From: Halomonas meridiana
GTDB taxonomy: Bacteria; Pseudomonadota; Gammaproteobacteria; Pseudomonadales; Halomonadaceae
Direction of reading: 5' to 3'
DNA: 64,000 nucleotides
Assembly: GCF_009846525.1 (NCBI RefSeq)
Contig: NZ_CP024621.1
Location: 2,728,001-2,792,000, forward strand
Under the pieces are notes generated by a model. The model saw only the letters and a list, made by a program, of their open reading frames with translations, did no database searches and was not told the DNA's origin. Position numbers and translations under genes: made by a program. Positions 52,159 to 61,850 of the stretch are shown in pieces. How positions within the stretch are numbered: position 1 is the stretch's first letter; each line of letters begins with the position of its first letter.

Positions 52159-55100
52159 ATGACCATTCGCGTTGCCTTGCATCACCGCACGACCTACCGC
52201 TTCGACCGCCCCGTCAAGCTGTCACCTCATGTGATCCGGTTACGCCCGGCCCCTCACTGCCGTACTCATATCGATGCCTATTCGCTGACTATCTCTGGGG
52301 ATGATCATTTTCTGAATTGGCAGCAAGATCCGTTCGGTAACTTCAATGCTCGTGTGGTATTTCCTGAACCGCGCAAAGAGCTGACCATTGCCGTCGAGCT
52401 CGTTGCGCCGATGACGGTGATCAATCCGTTCGACTTCTTTTTGGATGACGTTGCCCAGAAGATTCCGTTCACCTACCCCGACGAGCTCACCAAAGAGCTT
52501 GGCCCTTACCTGGAGGTGACCGAAGCGGGACCACGGCTGCTGGAGTGGCTAAAAGACGTCTCTCTCGAGCCGACCACCAGCGTCGACTTCCTCGTCGCCC
52601 TCAACCAACGCCTGCAGAAAGACATCAGCTACTTGGTGCGCATGGAGCCTGGCGTACAAAGCTGCGAAGAGACGCTGACCCTGGCGAGCGGCTCCTGTCG
52701 CGACAGCGCTTGGCTGTTGGTGCAGATACTGCGCCATTTGGGCCTGGCGTCGCGGTTTGTGTCGGGCTATCTGATTCAGCTCACGCCGGATGTCAAAGCG
52801 CTTGATGGCCCCAGCGGCACCGACGTGGACTTTACCGACCTCCACGCCTGGACCGAAGTCTTCCTACCTGGTGCAGGCTGGGTCGGCCTCGATCCCACCT
52901 CTGGCCTCTTTGCCGGTGAAGGGCATATCCCGCTAGCCGCCACCCCCACCACCGGCAGCGCTGCGGCCATCACTGGCTTTTCTGATAAGTGCGAGGTGGA
53001 GTTTGATGTGGAAATGCGCGTTGAGCGCATTCATGAAGACCCGCGTGTCACCAAACCGTACAGCGACCAACAGTGGGAAAAAATTCTTAAGCTAGGCGAC
53101 CAAGTGGATCGCGAGCTCAACGAGCAGGATGTTCGCCTCACCATGGGCGGTGAGCCAACGTTTGTTTCCATTGATGATATGGAAAGCCCCCAGTGGAACA
53201 CTGAAGCATTGGGTGAACATAAGCGCGAACGTGCCGAAGCGCTGCTAACACGGCTTCAAGCTGCCTACGCTCCGGGCAGCGTCATCCAACAACAGCAAGG
53301 CAAGTGGTACCCCGGCGAGCCGCTTCCCCGCTGGGCATTGGCCTGTTACTGGCGCAAAGATGGCGTACCGCTGTGGCGCGACCCGACCTGGCTTGCCTGT
53401 ATGGAGGGTGCGCCCTCTGTGGCCGTCGATGATGCTATGGCGCAGCGCTTTACCCGTGCGCTTAGCAAACAGTTGGGTATTGCCGAGCGCCACTGGATTC
53501 CTGCCTTTGAAGATGCCTACTACTACCTGTGGAAAGAGCAAACGCTGCCGATCAACGTGGACCCACGTAAAGCTGATTTGAAAGACGACGCCGAGCGCCG
53601 ACGCCTCGCTCGCCTGTTGGAGCAGGATCTCAGCGCGGTCGTTGGCTATGCGCTGCCGCTACGCCACTCTATCGCCCAGTCGCATCGCTGGGAAAGCGGT
53701 CGCTGGCCGTTGAAGCGCGACCACCTTTTCCTGGTGCCCGGCGACTCGCCTATGGGGCTGCGCCTGCCGCTCTCTGCCCTGCCCTGGGCCGACCCAGAAG
53801 ACCAGCCCCAGCCGCAGTCGCTGTTTGCCCCACGCCCGGCGCTGGGCGACATCCATGGCGAAGTGGCCCGCCGTAACGCCGAACAGCACCGCTTCACGAA
53901 TGCCGAGCGCTTGGGGCAGACCACCCATCCAAGCCATCGTCACCCGGAAGGCGAATCGGTGCAGCAGCAACCCAGCGCAGAGGAGGATCGAGAGCACACG
54001 ATCATCCATACGAGCCTGTGTGTCGAACCCCGTGAGGGACGATTGCATATTTTCTTGCCGCCCCTGACTCAGCTCGAGCACTACCTCGACCTGCTCAGCA
54101 GCATCGAAGAGTGCGCCCGCGAGCTTGCCTGCCCGGTCATGATCGAAGGCTACGCCCCGCCCCGTGACCCGCGCCTGGAAAGTTTCCAGATCACTCCCGA
54201 CCCGGGCGTCATCGAAGTCAACATCATGCCCGCCGCCAGCTGGAAGACGCTGGTCGCACAGACCGAACGGCTCTATGACGAAGCGCGTCAAGCACGCCTG
54301 GGTACCGAAAAGTTCATGCTGGATGGCCGCCATACCGGCACCGGAGGCGGCAATCACGTGACCTTGGGCGGCGTCACCCCGGACGATTCGCCGTTCTTAC
54401 GTCGTCCCGACTTGCTGGCCAGCCTAGTGACTTTCTGGCAGCATCATCCGAGCCTGTCGTACTTGTTTTCTGGGCTGTTCATTGGCCCCACCAGCCAAGC
54501 GCCGCGCGTCGATGAAGCGCGCCACGAAGCGCTCTACGAACTGGAAATTGCCCTACAGCAAATGCCTAAGGGCGAGGTAGTACAGCCATGGCTGGTCGAC
54601 CGCCTACTGCGGCACCTTCTCACCGACCTGACCGGCAACACTCACCGCGCCGAGTTCTGTATCGATAAACTCTATTCGCCGGATAGCGACAGCGGCCGCC
54701 TGGGGCTACTGGAGCTGCGTGGCTTCGAAATGCCTCCCCACGCGCGGATGGGACTGATGCAAATGTTACTGATTCGTGCGCTGGTCGCCCGCTGCTGGAA
54801 AACGCCGTACCGTGCCAAACCGGTTCGCTGGGGAAGTGCGCTACAAGACCGCTGGATGCTGCCCCACTATTTATGGGAAGACTTGAACGACGTGCTCAAC
54901 GACCTGCGCCATCATGGCCTCGATTTCGAGCTGGCTTGGTTTGCGCCGTTCTTGGAGTTCCGCTTCCCGGTGCACGGTCGTCTGCATACGCCGATGCTCT
55001 CGATCGAGCTTCGCCAAGCCATCGAGCCCTGGCACGTACTGGGCGAAGAGGCGACCGCAGGCGGCACCGCACGCTACGTCGACTCATCGGTGGAGCGTTT

Positions 55101-55512
55101 GGAAGTCAAAGTGAGCGGCATGAGCGGCGACCGCTACGTCGTTACCTGCAACGGCCGTCCGGTGCCGTTGGCCGCCACCGGACGTAACGGTGAAGCCGTG
55201 GCTGGGGTACGCTACCGCGCTTGGCAGCCTCCTTCTGCGCTGCATCCGCAGATTCCGATTCACGCGCCGCTGGTGTTCGATGTCATCGACACCTGGAACC
55301 AACGTTCAGTAGCAGGCTGCACCTACTATGTGGTACACCCCACAGGGCGCAGCTTTGAAACCTTCCCTGTGAATGCGTTTGAAGCCGAAGCCCGCCGTTT
55401 AGGGCGTTTCAGCGACAGTGGCCATACCCATGGCTATCGGGTTCCTACGCCCGAAATGCCGAGCCAGGAGCTGCCCTGCACGCTAGATCTACGCTGGAAC
55501 CCACGCTCATGA
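52159..55512 (+). CDS. Transglutaminase fused to a DUF2126 amidoligase-like region
   Basis: A 1117-residue protein. The N-terminal third is a transglutaminase-like module with catalytic Cys180 (GSCRDSAWL), His229 (DLHAWTE) and Asp245 (WVGLDPTSG). From about residue 320 on it is DUF2126, predicted to be an amidoligase-type (glutamine-synthetase-like) fold: VRLTMGGEPTFVSIDDMESP, YYYLWKEQTLPINVD, and GRHTGTGGGNHVTLGGV are conserved markers. A hydrophilic, low-complexity stretch (residues about 590-615) links two parts of it. The gene is divergent from the ATP-grasp operon and 73 bp from the fusion gene. It may join and trim amide bonds in one product. Confidence 0.9.
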   Translation: MTIRVALHHRTTYRFDRPVKLSPHVIRLRPAPHCRTHIDAYSLTISGDDHFLNWQQDPFGNFNARVVFPEPRKELTIAVELVAPMTVINPFDFFLDDVAQKIPFTYPDELTKELGPYLEVTEAGPRLLEWLKDVSLEPTTSVDFLVALNQRLQKDISYLVRMEPGVQSCEETLTLASGSCRDSAWLLVQILRHLGLASRFVSGYLIQLTPDVKALDGPSGTDVDFTDLHAWTEVFLPGAGWVGLDPTSGLFAGEGHIPLAATPTTGSAAAITGFSDKCEVEFDVEMRVERIHEDPRVTKPYSDQQWEKILKLGDQVDRELNEQDVRLTMGGEPTFVSIDDMESPQWNTEALGEHKRERAEALLTRLQAAYAPGSVIQQQQGKWYPGEPLPRWALACYWRKDGVPLWRDPTWLACMEGAPSVAVDDAMAQRFTRALSKQLGIAERHWIPAFEDAYYYLWKEQTLPINVDPRKADLKDDAERRRLARLLEQDLSAVVGYALPLRHSIAQSHRWESGRWPLKRDHLFLVPGDSPMGLRLPLSALPWADPEDQPQPQSLFAPRPALGDIHGEVARRNAEQHRFTNAERLGQTTHPSHRHPEGESVQQQPSAEEDREHTIIHTSLCVEPREGRLHIFLPPLTQLEHYLDLLSSIEECARELACPVMIEGYAPPRDPRLESFQITPDPGVIEVNIMPAASWKTLVAQTERLYDEARQARLGTEKFMLDGRHTGTGGGNHVTLGGVTPDDSPFLRRPDLLASLVTFWQHHPSLSYLFSGLFIGPTSQAPRVDEARHEALYELEIALQQMPKGEVVQPWLVDRLLRHLLTDLTGNTHRAEFCIDKLYSPDSDSGRLGLLELRGFEMPPHARMGLMQMLLIRALVARCWKTPYRAKPVRWGSALQDRWMLPHYLWEDLNDVLNDLRHHGLDFELAWFAPFLEFRFPVHGRLHTPMLSIELRQAIEPWHVLGEEATAGGTARYVDSSVERLEVKVSGMSGDRYVVTCNGRPVPLAATGRNGEAVAGVRYRAWQPPSALHPQIPIHAPLVFDVIDTWNQRSVAGCTYYVVHPTGRSFETFPVNAFEAEARRLGRFSDSGHTHGYRVPTPEMPSQELPCTLDLRWNPRS

Positions 55513-55585
55513 AACGGCTAATGCTTTCTTATCCGCGCTAGCTACAGGATAATCCGCCCCCTACCCGCTTAGGACAAACAGGATC

Positions 55586-57994
55586 ATGACCGCCCCTGTC
55601 TCTCCCTCACTGCTCGAGCTCGGCGCTGCCGGGCTCGTTGAGGATTACTCGAATCAGCTAGGCAAGGGACAGCCCGGCACGTTTGATGCGATGCTCGATC
55701 GTCAGGGGCAACTGCGCCCCGGCTGGCAGAGCTTGCTCAACGCCCTGGAAACACTCGGCGCGGATGGCCGCTACCAGCAGCACGAAGAGATTCAGCGCCT
55801 GCTGGCGGAAAACGGCGTGATTTTCAATATGCACGAAGATACCCAGGGCCGCTCCTGGCGGCTCGACCCGCTCCCCTGGGTGATCGATCAAGTGCAGTGG
55901 CAAGCGCTAGAAGTCGGATTGATGCAGCGCACGCGCCTGTTCAATGCGCTCTACGATGACCTGTATGGCCCGCGCAAACTGGTCGACGCGGGGCTACTAC
56001 CGACCCAGGCCATTCTCGCTTCTCCCCACTTTTTGCTGCCTTGCCACGGTTCGCAACCCAGCGACCGCCCCGCGATCAGCTTTCATGGCATTGACGTTAT
56101 CCAAGATACCGACGGCCAGTGGCGGGTAATCGGGGATCGCCTGCAGGCCCCTTCGGGCACCGGTTTCGCGCTGGAAAACCGGATCTTGATGGCCCGCGCG
56201 CTGCCGGAGATGTACCGCAACGCGCCGCTCAAGCGGTTGGCCGGCTTCTTGGACAAGTACCACCGCACCCTGACCGCGCTGGCCTACCAGCACCGCGATA
56301 ACCCAACGATCGTGCTGCTCACCCCCGGTCCTGGCAGCCCACGCTACTTCGAGCACGCGTATCTGGCGAACTACCTGAACATCGACCTCGCCGAAGGGCA
56401 AGACATGGTCGTGCGCGATAGTCAGCTATGGCTGCGCACCTTAGGGGGATTGCAGCCCGTGGATGTGGTGCTGCGCCACTGCGACGACGCTTACTGCGAC
56501 CCGCTGGAGCTGCGCGGTGACTCGCAACTGGGCGTGCCGGGGCTGCTACAAGCGACCCGCGCCAGCGGTGTGGCCATGTCGAATGCGCTAGGCGTGGGAG
56601 TGCTGGAGATGGCCGAGCTAGCAGACTACCTGCCTGCCCTTTGCCAGCATGTGCTGGGCGAAGAGCTGCTGCTGCCCAATGCCGACACGAGCACTCGACC
56701 GGCCACGGCACCGGTGTTCGATGCCCATATGCAGCGGTTATCCCCAGCGACGCTCAACCTACGCTGCTTCGTCTCGCGGATGCCGGGCAGCGTCGCGACA
56801 CAGCGCCAGCAGCCCAGCGACTACCACGTCATGCCAGGCGGGCTTGCATGGGTGGGTACGCCGGGGTCTCCGTCACTGAGCAGTCCGATCGTCAAAGATG
56901 TGTGGGTGACCGCAAATACGCCTCAACCTCATGTCAGCCAGCTGCGCCAAGCGCGTGGCCCGGTGGTCGCGACCCGCGATGGCACCGACCTGCCCAGCCG
57001 AGTGGCGGAAAGCCTGTTTTGGCTGGGTCGCTACGGCGAGCGCTTGGATGCGCGCGCCCGCTTGCTGCGTGAAGCGCTGATGCGGCTGATGGAGTACGAT
57101 CAGGACGAAATCGCAGACCAACTGCTGGATGAGCTGCTGCTAGCCCTCGACATCACCACGCTCCATCGTGATGGTGAGGATGCCAAACCGCCGCTCGTCG
57201 GCTTTGCACAAAAACGCACGGCGCTGTTGGCCCAGTTCGATGAACGCGACCCTCAAGCCCTGCAGCCGCTCTTTGCGAACATGCTGCGCAATGCCCGCAG
57301 CGTTCGCGACCACCTGGGAGATGACTCCTGGCGCGTCGTTCACCAACTGCGCCAGCGGGTGGATACGTTCAATCCAAGCCTCGGCGCCAGCGCCGCACGC
57401 CGCGCCTGCGAAGGGCTTTCTGCGCAGATCGCTGCGTTCTTTGGCTTGTGTAACGAAACCATGCCCCACCACTACGGCTGGCGCTTCATGGATATCGGCC
57501 GCTTCCTGGATCGCGTGCTGGGGCTGCTGTCGCTGCTCAAACTCACCCTCAACGCACCCCACTCGCCGGGGCTGGCGCTATGGGAAGTGGTGCTTGCCAC
57601 CACCGATAACTTTACCGCCTACCGGCGGCGCTACCGCAGCGAGCTGCACCCAGAAGCGATTTTGGATCTGCTGCTGTTCGATGAGACCAACCCGCGCTCG
57701 GTGGGCTATATGCTCAAGCGCTTGGAGCGGCAGATGGACCGACTGCCCGGCAGCTCATCGCCCTACCGGAATGCCGAACGGCGCTTGCTCATTCAAGCCA
57801 ACGCCGCGCTGCATCTCGCCGATATCGACCGGATCAGCCACTTGGCCGATACCCCGGATGCGCAGGCCGCGCTGGAGCAACTGCTGGACGAGCTGATTGC
57901 TCCGCTCAACGCGCTCTCCGATGCCATTAGCCACAGCCACTTTAGCCACGTGGAGCGGCCGCGCCAACTTGTCAGCATGGAGCCCGACGAATGA
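55586..57994 (+). CDS. ATP-grasp/alpha-E fusion protein with shortened ATP site
   Basis: An 802-residue fusion. Residues about 1-470 are a circularly permuted ATP-grasp (APSGTGFALENRILMARALP; FEHAYLANYLNIDLAEGQDM), and residues about 475-800 are an alpha-E domain (PSRVAESLFWLGRYGERLDA; HHYGWRFMDIGRFLDRVLGL). The stretch that normally holds the ATP-binding V-I/V-K-P lysine and the following loop should lie between LGEELLLPN and LNLRCFVSRM; only about 27 residues remain there, with no such lysine. ATG 55586 after AGGACAAACAGGATC. Its last codons overlap the second transglutaminase gene (ATGA at 57991). Confidence 0.9.
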   Translation: MTAPVSPSLLELGAAGLVEDYSNQLGKGQPGTFDAMLDRQGQLRPGWQSLLNALETLGADGRYQQHEEIQRLLAENGVIFNMHEDTQGRSWRLDPLPWVIDQVQWQALEVGLMQRTRLFNALYDDLYGPRKLVDAGLLPTQAILASPHFLLPCHGSQPSDRPAISFHGIDVIQDTDGQWRVIGDRLQAPSGTGFALENRILMARALPEMYRNAPLKRLAGFLDKYHRTLTALAYQHRDNPTIVLLTPGPGSPRYFEHAYLANYLNIDLAEGQDMVVRDSQLWLRTLGGLQPVDVVLRHCDDAYCDPLELRGDSQLGVPGLLQATRASGVAMSNALGVGVLEMAELADYLPALCQHVLGEELLLPNADTSTRPATAPVFDAHMQRLSPATLNLRCFVSRMPGSVATQRQQPSDYHVMPGGLAWVGTPGSPSLSSPIVKDVWVTANTPQPHVSQLRQARGPVVATRDGTDLPSRVAESLFWLGRYGERLDARARLLREALMRLMEYDQDEIADQLLDELLLALDITTLHRDGEDAKPPLVGFAQKRTALLAQFDERDPQALQPLFANMLRNARSVRDHLGDDSWRVVHQLRQRVDTFNPSLGASAARRACEGLSAQIAAFFGLCNETMPHHYGWRFMDIGRFLDRVLGLLSLLKLTLNAPHSPGLALWEVVLATTDNFTAYRRRYRSELHPEAILDLLLFDETNPRSVGYMLKRLERQMDRLPGSSSPYRNAERRLLIQANAALHLADIDRISHLADTPDAQAALEQLLDELIAPLNALSDAISHSHFSHVERPRQLVSMEPDE

Positions 57995-58869
57995 ATTACA
58001 CGCTGCGGCACACCACACGCTACCACTACAGCGCGCCGGTGACGCTCTGCCATAGCGAGGCACGCGTGCTGCCGCGCAAAACCCAGCACCAGCAGTGCGG
58101 TGCATCCACGCTCACCATCAGCCCCGAGCCCCAGGTGCAGGCCGAGCGGCGCGATGTGTTTGGCAACCGCGTGCTCTACTTCGCACTAGAGGACGTGCAC
58201 CAAACGCTGGACGTGACCGTCGTGACGCCGCTCAACACCCAACCACTCGGGCCACTGCCAGGCAGCTCGCCAGCGTGGGAGCGTGTAGCCGACCAGCTGA
58301 GCAAAGACAGCCGCTTCGATCGGCAGCTCTACCGGCTCGACTCGCCGTTCATTCGTCGTAACGACGAGCTGGCGGCGTTTGCCCGCAGCTGTTTCACGCC
58401 CGGCCGCCCGCTCGTCGATGCCGCGCTGGCGCTCAACCAATTGATTTACGACACCTTCGACTACGACCCCAGCTTCACCACCCTGGCGACACCACTCAGC
58501 GAGGTGCTGGCCAACCGACGGGGGGTTTGCCAAGACTTCGCCCATCTGGCCATAGGTGCACTGCGCTCGGTCGGCTTAGCGGCACGCTACGTGAGCGGCT
58601 ATTTGGAAACTCAGCCGCCGCCTGGGCAGCCACGGCTGATAGGTGCCGATGCCTCCCACGCGTGGCTGGCCGCATGGATTCCCGACTGGGGCTGGCTGGC
58701 GCTGGACCCGACCAACGGCACGGTGGCCGGAGAACAGCATCCGGTACTGGCGTGGGGTCGCGATTACGCGGACGTAGCACCGCTCAAAGGCGTGATGAAC
58801 GGCGGCGGCGACCACCGTCTAGAGGTGGAGGTGGACGTCATGCCCCTCACCGACAACAGCGCGGCCTGA
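57991..58869 (+). CDS. Transglutaminase-like protein
   Basis: A 292-residue transglutaminase-like enzyme. The catalytic triad is Cys180 (RGVCQDFAHLAIGAL), His223 (DASHAWLAAW) and Asp239 (LALDPTNG), with the usual N-terminal LRHTTRYHYSAPVTLCHSEA. No signal peptide, so a cytoplasmic protein. In bacteria such proteins are cysteine peptidases or acyltransferases; here the neighbours suggest processing of a peptide-type product. It is translationally coupled to the fusion gene and ends the right arm of the cluster. Confidence 0.93.
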   Translation: MNYTLRHTTRYHYSAPVTLCHSEARVLPRKTQHQQCGASTLTISPEPQVQAERRDVFGNRVLYFALEDVHQTLDVTVVTPLNTQPLGPLPGSSPAWERVADQLSKDSRFDRQLYRLDSPFIRRNDELAAFARSCFTPGRPLVDAALALNQLIYDTFDYDPSFTTLATPLSEVLANRRGVCQDFAHLAIGALRSVGLAARYVSGYLETQPPPGQPRLIGADASHAWLAAWIPDWGWLALDPTNGTVAGEQHPVLAWGRDYADVAPLKGVMNGGGDHRLEVEVDVMPLTDNSAA

Positions 58870-58887
58870 GCCGCGCCCGTGGAACGT

Positions 58888-60153
58888 TCACCGTTGAATC
58901 AACCCGTTGGTTAACCACGGCAACCACGCCAGCAGCACCAGCGTGACCAGCGTCGCCAATAAAAAAGGCAGCAGCGCTCGGAAAATTTTCAGCGGCGGCG
59001 CGCCGGTCATGGAGGACGCAATGAATAGCCCAGCCCCCACCGGGGGCGTCAGCAAGCCCATCACCAGCGTCAAGCAGACCACCACGCCAAACTGATAGGG
59101 GCTGATGGCAAACTGGCTCTGGGCGATGGGCATCAAAATGGGCACCACCAAAATCAGCGCGGCAATGCCATCGATCACCATTCCCACCAGCAGTAGCGCC
59201 CCAATCACCAACAGCAGAAAGAGAAACGGGCTGCTGGTCAGCGCGGCAATCCATTCAGCGGCCATTTGCGGCAGCTGCTCGTAAATCACCACCCAGCCAA
59301 ACACGCCCGCTGCGGCAATCAACATGATCACCAGTCCGGCATTGATCGCCGTGCGCGTGAGCACCTGAGGAAGCTGACTCAAACGCAGATCGCCATACAC
59401 GAAGCGCCCCATCAATAGCGCCGCGAGCGAGGCCAGCGCCGCCGACTCCGTGGGCGTGGCAATGCCCATCAGAATGCCGCCGATGATAATTACTGGAATC
59501 AGCAGCGCAGGCATCCCCCATAGCGCATCGTGCAGCGCCTCTTGCCGACTGGGCCACTGCCCTTTCGGGTATTGCTGCACCAGCCCCACCAGAGCGATGA
59601 CTACAAAAAAGCTCGCGCCCAATAACAGCCCCGGCAGTAGCCCGGCGATAAACATCTCCGCAATGGGTACTTGGGCCATCACACCAAACAGCACGAACAG
59701 CATGGAGGGCGGAATGATCGGCGACAGCAGCCCCCCCGCCGCCGTAATCGCCGCGCTGTAGGGCGTGTCGTACCCCTCCTCCTCCATCGCAGGCACCATG
59801 GCACGTGACATGATGGCGATTTGTGACGCCGCCGAGCCAATAATCGCCGCCATCATCATATTGGCGACTAGGTTGATATAGGCCAAGCCACCGCGAAACC
59901 CGCCCACCAGAATCCGCGCGAGGGCAATCAAGCGCTTGGTGAGTCCGCCCTCGTTCATCAACTCCCCGGCCAGCATGAACAGCGGGATCGCCAGCAGGCC
60001 GTAGCTTTCAATGGCACTAAACAGCTGCTGCGGATAGGAGTCGAATAGCACCGTATTGCCGGAAGCTTGGATGTACCACATCGCCGTGAGCGCTAGCACC
60101 AAAGCAATGGGGACCGCCCCCAGTAACAGCAACAGAAACACCACGACCGTCAT
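58888..60153 (-). CDS. dctM: TRAP transporter large permease (DctM)
   Basis: A 421-residue TRAP large membrane subunit with about 12 helices. Conserved family elements are IPLFMLAGELMNEGGLTKRL, GSAASQIAIMSRAMVPAMEE and PPSMLFVLFGVMAQVPIAEM. It moves the substrate with sodium, delivered by the DctP protein. The start is ATG 60153, which overlaps the stop of the small subunit (ATGA); an upstream in-frame extension is not used. Last gene of the operon. Substrate is unknown, probably a carboxylate. Confidence 0.93.
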   Translation of the reverse strand: MTVVVFLLLLLGAVPIALVLALTAMWYIQASGNTVLFDSYPQQLFSAIESYGLLAIPLFMLAGELMNEGGLTKRLIALARILVGGFRGGLAYINLVANMMMAAIIGSAASQIAIMSRAMVPAMEEEGYDTPYSAAITAAGGLLSPIIPPSMLFVLFGVMAQVPIAEMFIAGLLPGLLLGASFFVVIALVGLVQQYPKGQWPSRQEALHDALWGMPALLIPVIIIGGILMGIATPTESAALASLAALLMGRFVYGDLRLSQLPQVLTRTAINAGLVIMLIAAAGVFGWVVIYEQLPQMAAEWIAALTSSPFLFLLLVIGALLLVGMVIDGIAALILVVPILMPIAQSQFAISPYQFGVVVCLTLVMGLLTPPVGAGLFIASSMTGAPPLKIFRALLPFLLATLVTLVLLAWLPWLTNGLIQR

Positions 60154-60686
60154 ACGCGCCCCCTCTTGGCCGTTAGCGATTGCACCAGATTCGACACGCC
60201 GTGTAGGCTCAGCGAGAGCGCAAACCAGGGCACGATCAGCCACGCCCAGAACTTCTTGATGCCGAGGGTGGAGGTGTTTTCCGCATAGATAAAATTGAAC
60301 GTTTGCCCCTGGAAGGCTCGCGTATCGAAGCCGGTTTGGGCCAGCGTCAGCGGCTGGTACCAGCGCCAGCAGAGCCATACCAGCAGCAGGGCGAACAGCA
60401 GCACCATGGCATCCACCGCCACGCCAACCAGCTTTCTACCCGTTGGCGGCAGCAGGTCGCTCAACAGCGTCACCGCGATGCCCTGGCGGCGTTTCAGCAC
60501 CGCCCCGGCAATCAAAAACGTCATCCAGATCATGGCGTAGATCGCCAGTTCACTGACCCAGTAAAGCGGGCTGCCCAGCGCGCGAAAGGCGATGTTCGTA
60601 AGGATCAAACACGTCACCGCCGCTGCCAAGACAGCGGCGGTGATCTCTTCACAGCGGGCCAGCCCGTTGGACAGGCGTTGCAACAT
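60150..60686 (-). CDS. dctQ: TRAP transporter small permease (DctQ)
   Basis: A 178-residue small TRAP subunit with four helices. VLAAAVTCLILTNIAFRALG with SPLYWVSELAIYAMIWMTFL is the typical core, and the last helix is AWLIVPWFALSLSLHGVSNL. Middle gene of dctP-dctQ-dctM: it lies 43 bp behind DctP and overlaps DctM by 4 bp. The family is diverse in sequence; the assignment rests on size, helix pattern and position. Confidence 0.92.
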   Translation of the reverse strand: MLQRLSNGLARCEEITAAVLAAAVTCLILTNIAFRALGSPLYWVSELAIYAMIWMTFLIAGAVLKRRQGIAVTLLSDLLPPTGRKLVGVAVDAMVLLFALLLVWLCWRWYQPLTLAQTGFDTRAFQGQTFNFIYAENTSTLGIKKFWAWLIVPWFALSLSLHGVSNLVQSLTAKRGRV

Positions 60687-60729
60687 GATGATTAAAGGCC
60701 TTTATCAACGGCTTGTTTGACGTTAAGGA

Positions 60730-61716
60730 TTACTCGTCGCGCAGGCGGTCCGCCTCGGCGCGCAGAGTTTCCAGCATGGGCGCTTTGGGTGCCCAAATAC
60801 GTTCCCACTCGGCAATCGCCTCGGAGAAGAACTCGGCATCGGCTTCGACGATATTGATGTCCAACCCGCGAATCTCCTCTTCCTGAGCGGCGTCCATCTC
60901 TTCGAACCCCGTCAGCACGTTCTCCAGGTGTTCGGCCATGGCGGTATCGATCAACTCACGATCTTCTTCAGAGAGTTCGCGCCAGACGCGCCCAGACACC
61001 ACCCCCACCATCGGGAACATCATATGGTTGGAGATCAGCAGGTTGTTCGCCTGCTCGTAGAATTTCAGAATCAGAATGGAATCGAAGTCCATGTCGATGG
61101 CGTCGACCTGCCCATTGGCGAGGGCATCGTAGACTTCCAACAGCGGCATGGGCGCAGGGGCAGCGCCAGTCGCGGTGTAGAAGTCGCGGATCGGCTCGAA
61201 GGGCGTAATACGCAGCCGCTGACCTTGCAGATCGTCAGCGCTCTCGATGGGGCTGCGGCTCAATACTTGACGCATGCCTACCATGCCGTAACCCACACCG
61301 ACCAAGCCGACACCTTCCGGCATCAGGTCCAGCAGCTCTCCGGCGGCATCGGAGCGCAGCAGGCGCGCCGCGTGATTCACGTCGTCCACCAGATACGGGG
61401 CGTAGAGCGCGCCAAAATCAGGAATGCGGTTGGAGATTTCGGCAATGGTCAGAAAGGCCATGTCTAACGCGCCGGTTTGCAGCTGCTGCACCATCTGCGC
61501 TTCGTTACCTAACTGCTGAGCAGGAAACACGCTTACGCTATGCTCACCGCCTGAGCGCTCGCTCAGCGTTTGGGCAAACGCTTCGGCTTCGGTAGACCAC
61601 AGATGCTGGGCGGGGGTAATCAGCCCCAAACGGAAATCACGCGCCTGGGCGCTAACGGAAGAAACGGCCAGAGCGGCTGCGGCGCAGGCAAGCGTCAGCG
61701 TTTTCATTCGGTTCAT
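60730..61716 (-). CDS. dctP: TRAP transporter substrate-binding protein (DctP)
   Basis: A 328-residue periplasmic binding protein. A signal peptide (LTLACAAAALAVSSVSAQA) precedes FRLGLITPAQHLWSTEAEAF. The conserved arginine that binds the carboxylate is in LQGQRLRITPFEPIRDFY, and the usual VYDALANGQVDAIDMDFDSI follows. It delivers a substrate, probably a carboxylic acid, to DctQM. GAGGCTTTGC precedes ATG 61716. First gene of the operon. A stand-alone hairpin at 61738-61757 lies in its promoter region. Confidence 0.93.
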   Translation of the reverse strand: MNRMKTLTLACAAAALAVSSVSAQARDFRLGLITPAQHLWSTEAEAFAQTLSERSGGEHSVSVFPAQQLGNEAQMVQQLQTGALDMAFLTIAEISNRIPDFGALYAPYLVDDVNHAARLLRSDAAGELLDLMPEGVGLVGVGYGMVGMRQVLSRSPIESADDLQGQRLRITPFEPIRDFYTATGAAPAPMPLLEVYDALANGQVDAIDMDFDSILILKFYEQANNLLISNHMMFPMVGVVSGRVWRELSEEDRELIDTAMAEHLENVLTGFEEMDAAQEEEIRGLDINIVEADAEFFSEAIAEWERIWAPKAPMLETLRAEADRLRDE

Positions 61717-61850
61717 GCAAAGCCTCGTTGTCCAGCCAAAGCGCCATACGGCGCTTTGGGTGTTTTTTAATTAGCGGCTTTGAGAATACCTTAGCGATGG
61801 CGTTTATGGCACCCGCCATTGCGCTAACGCACCGTAGCGCGGTCGGCTAC

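Noticed and set aside
61738-61768. Hairpin AAAGCGCC-ATAC-GGCGCTTT followed by T6 on the plus strand
   Set aside because: It looks like a terminator but no plus-strand gene ends there. On the minus strand, where the transcript from the DUF3581 gene could pass, no T run follows. Left unassigned.
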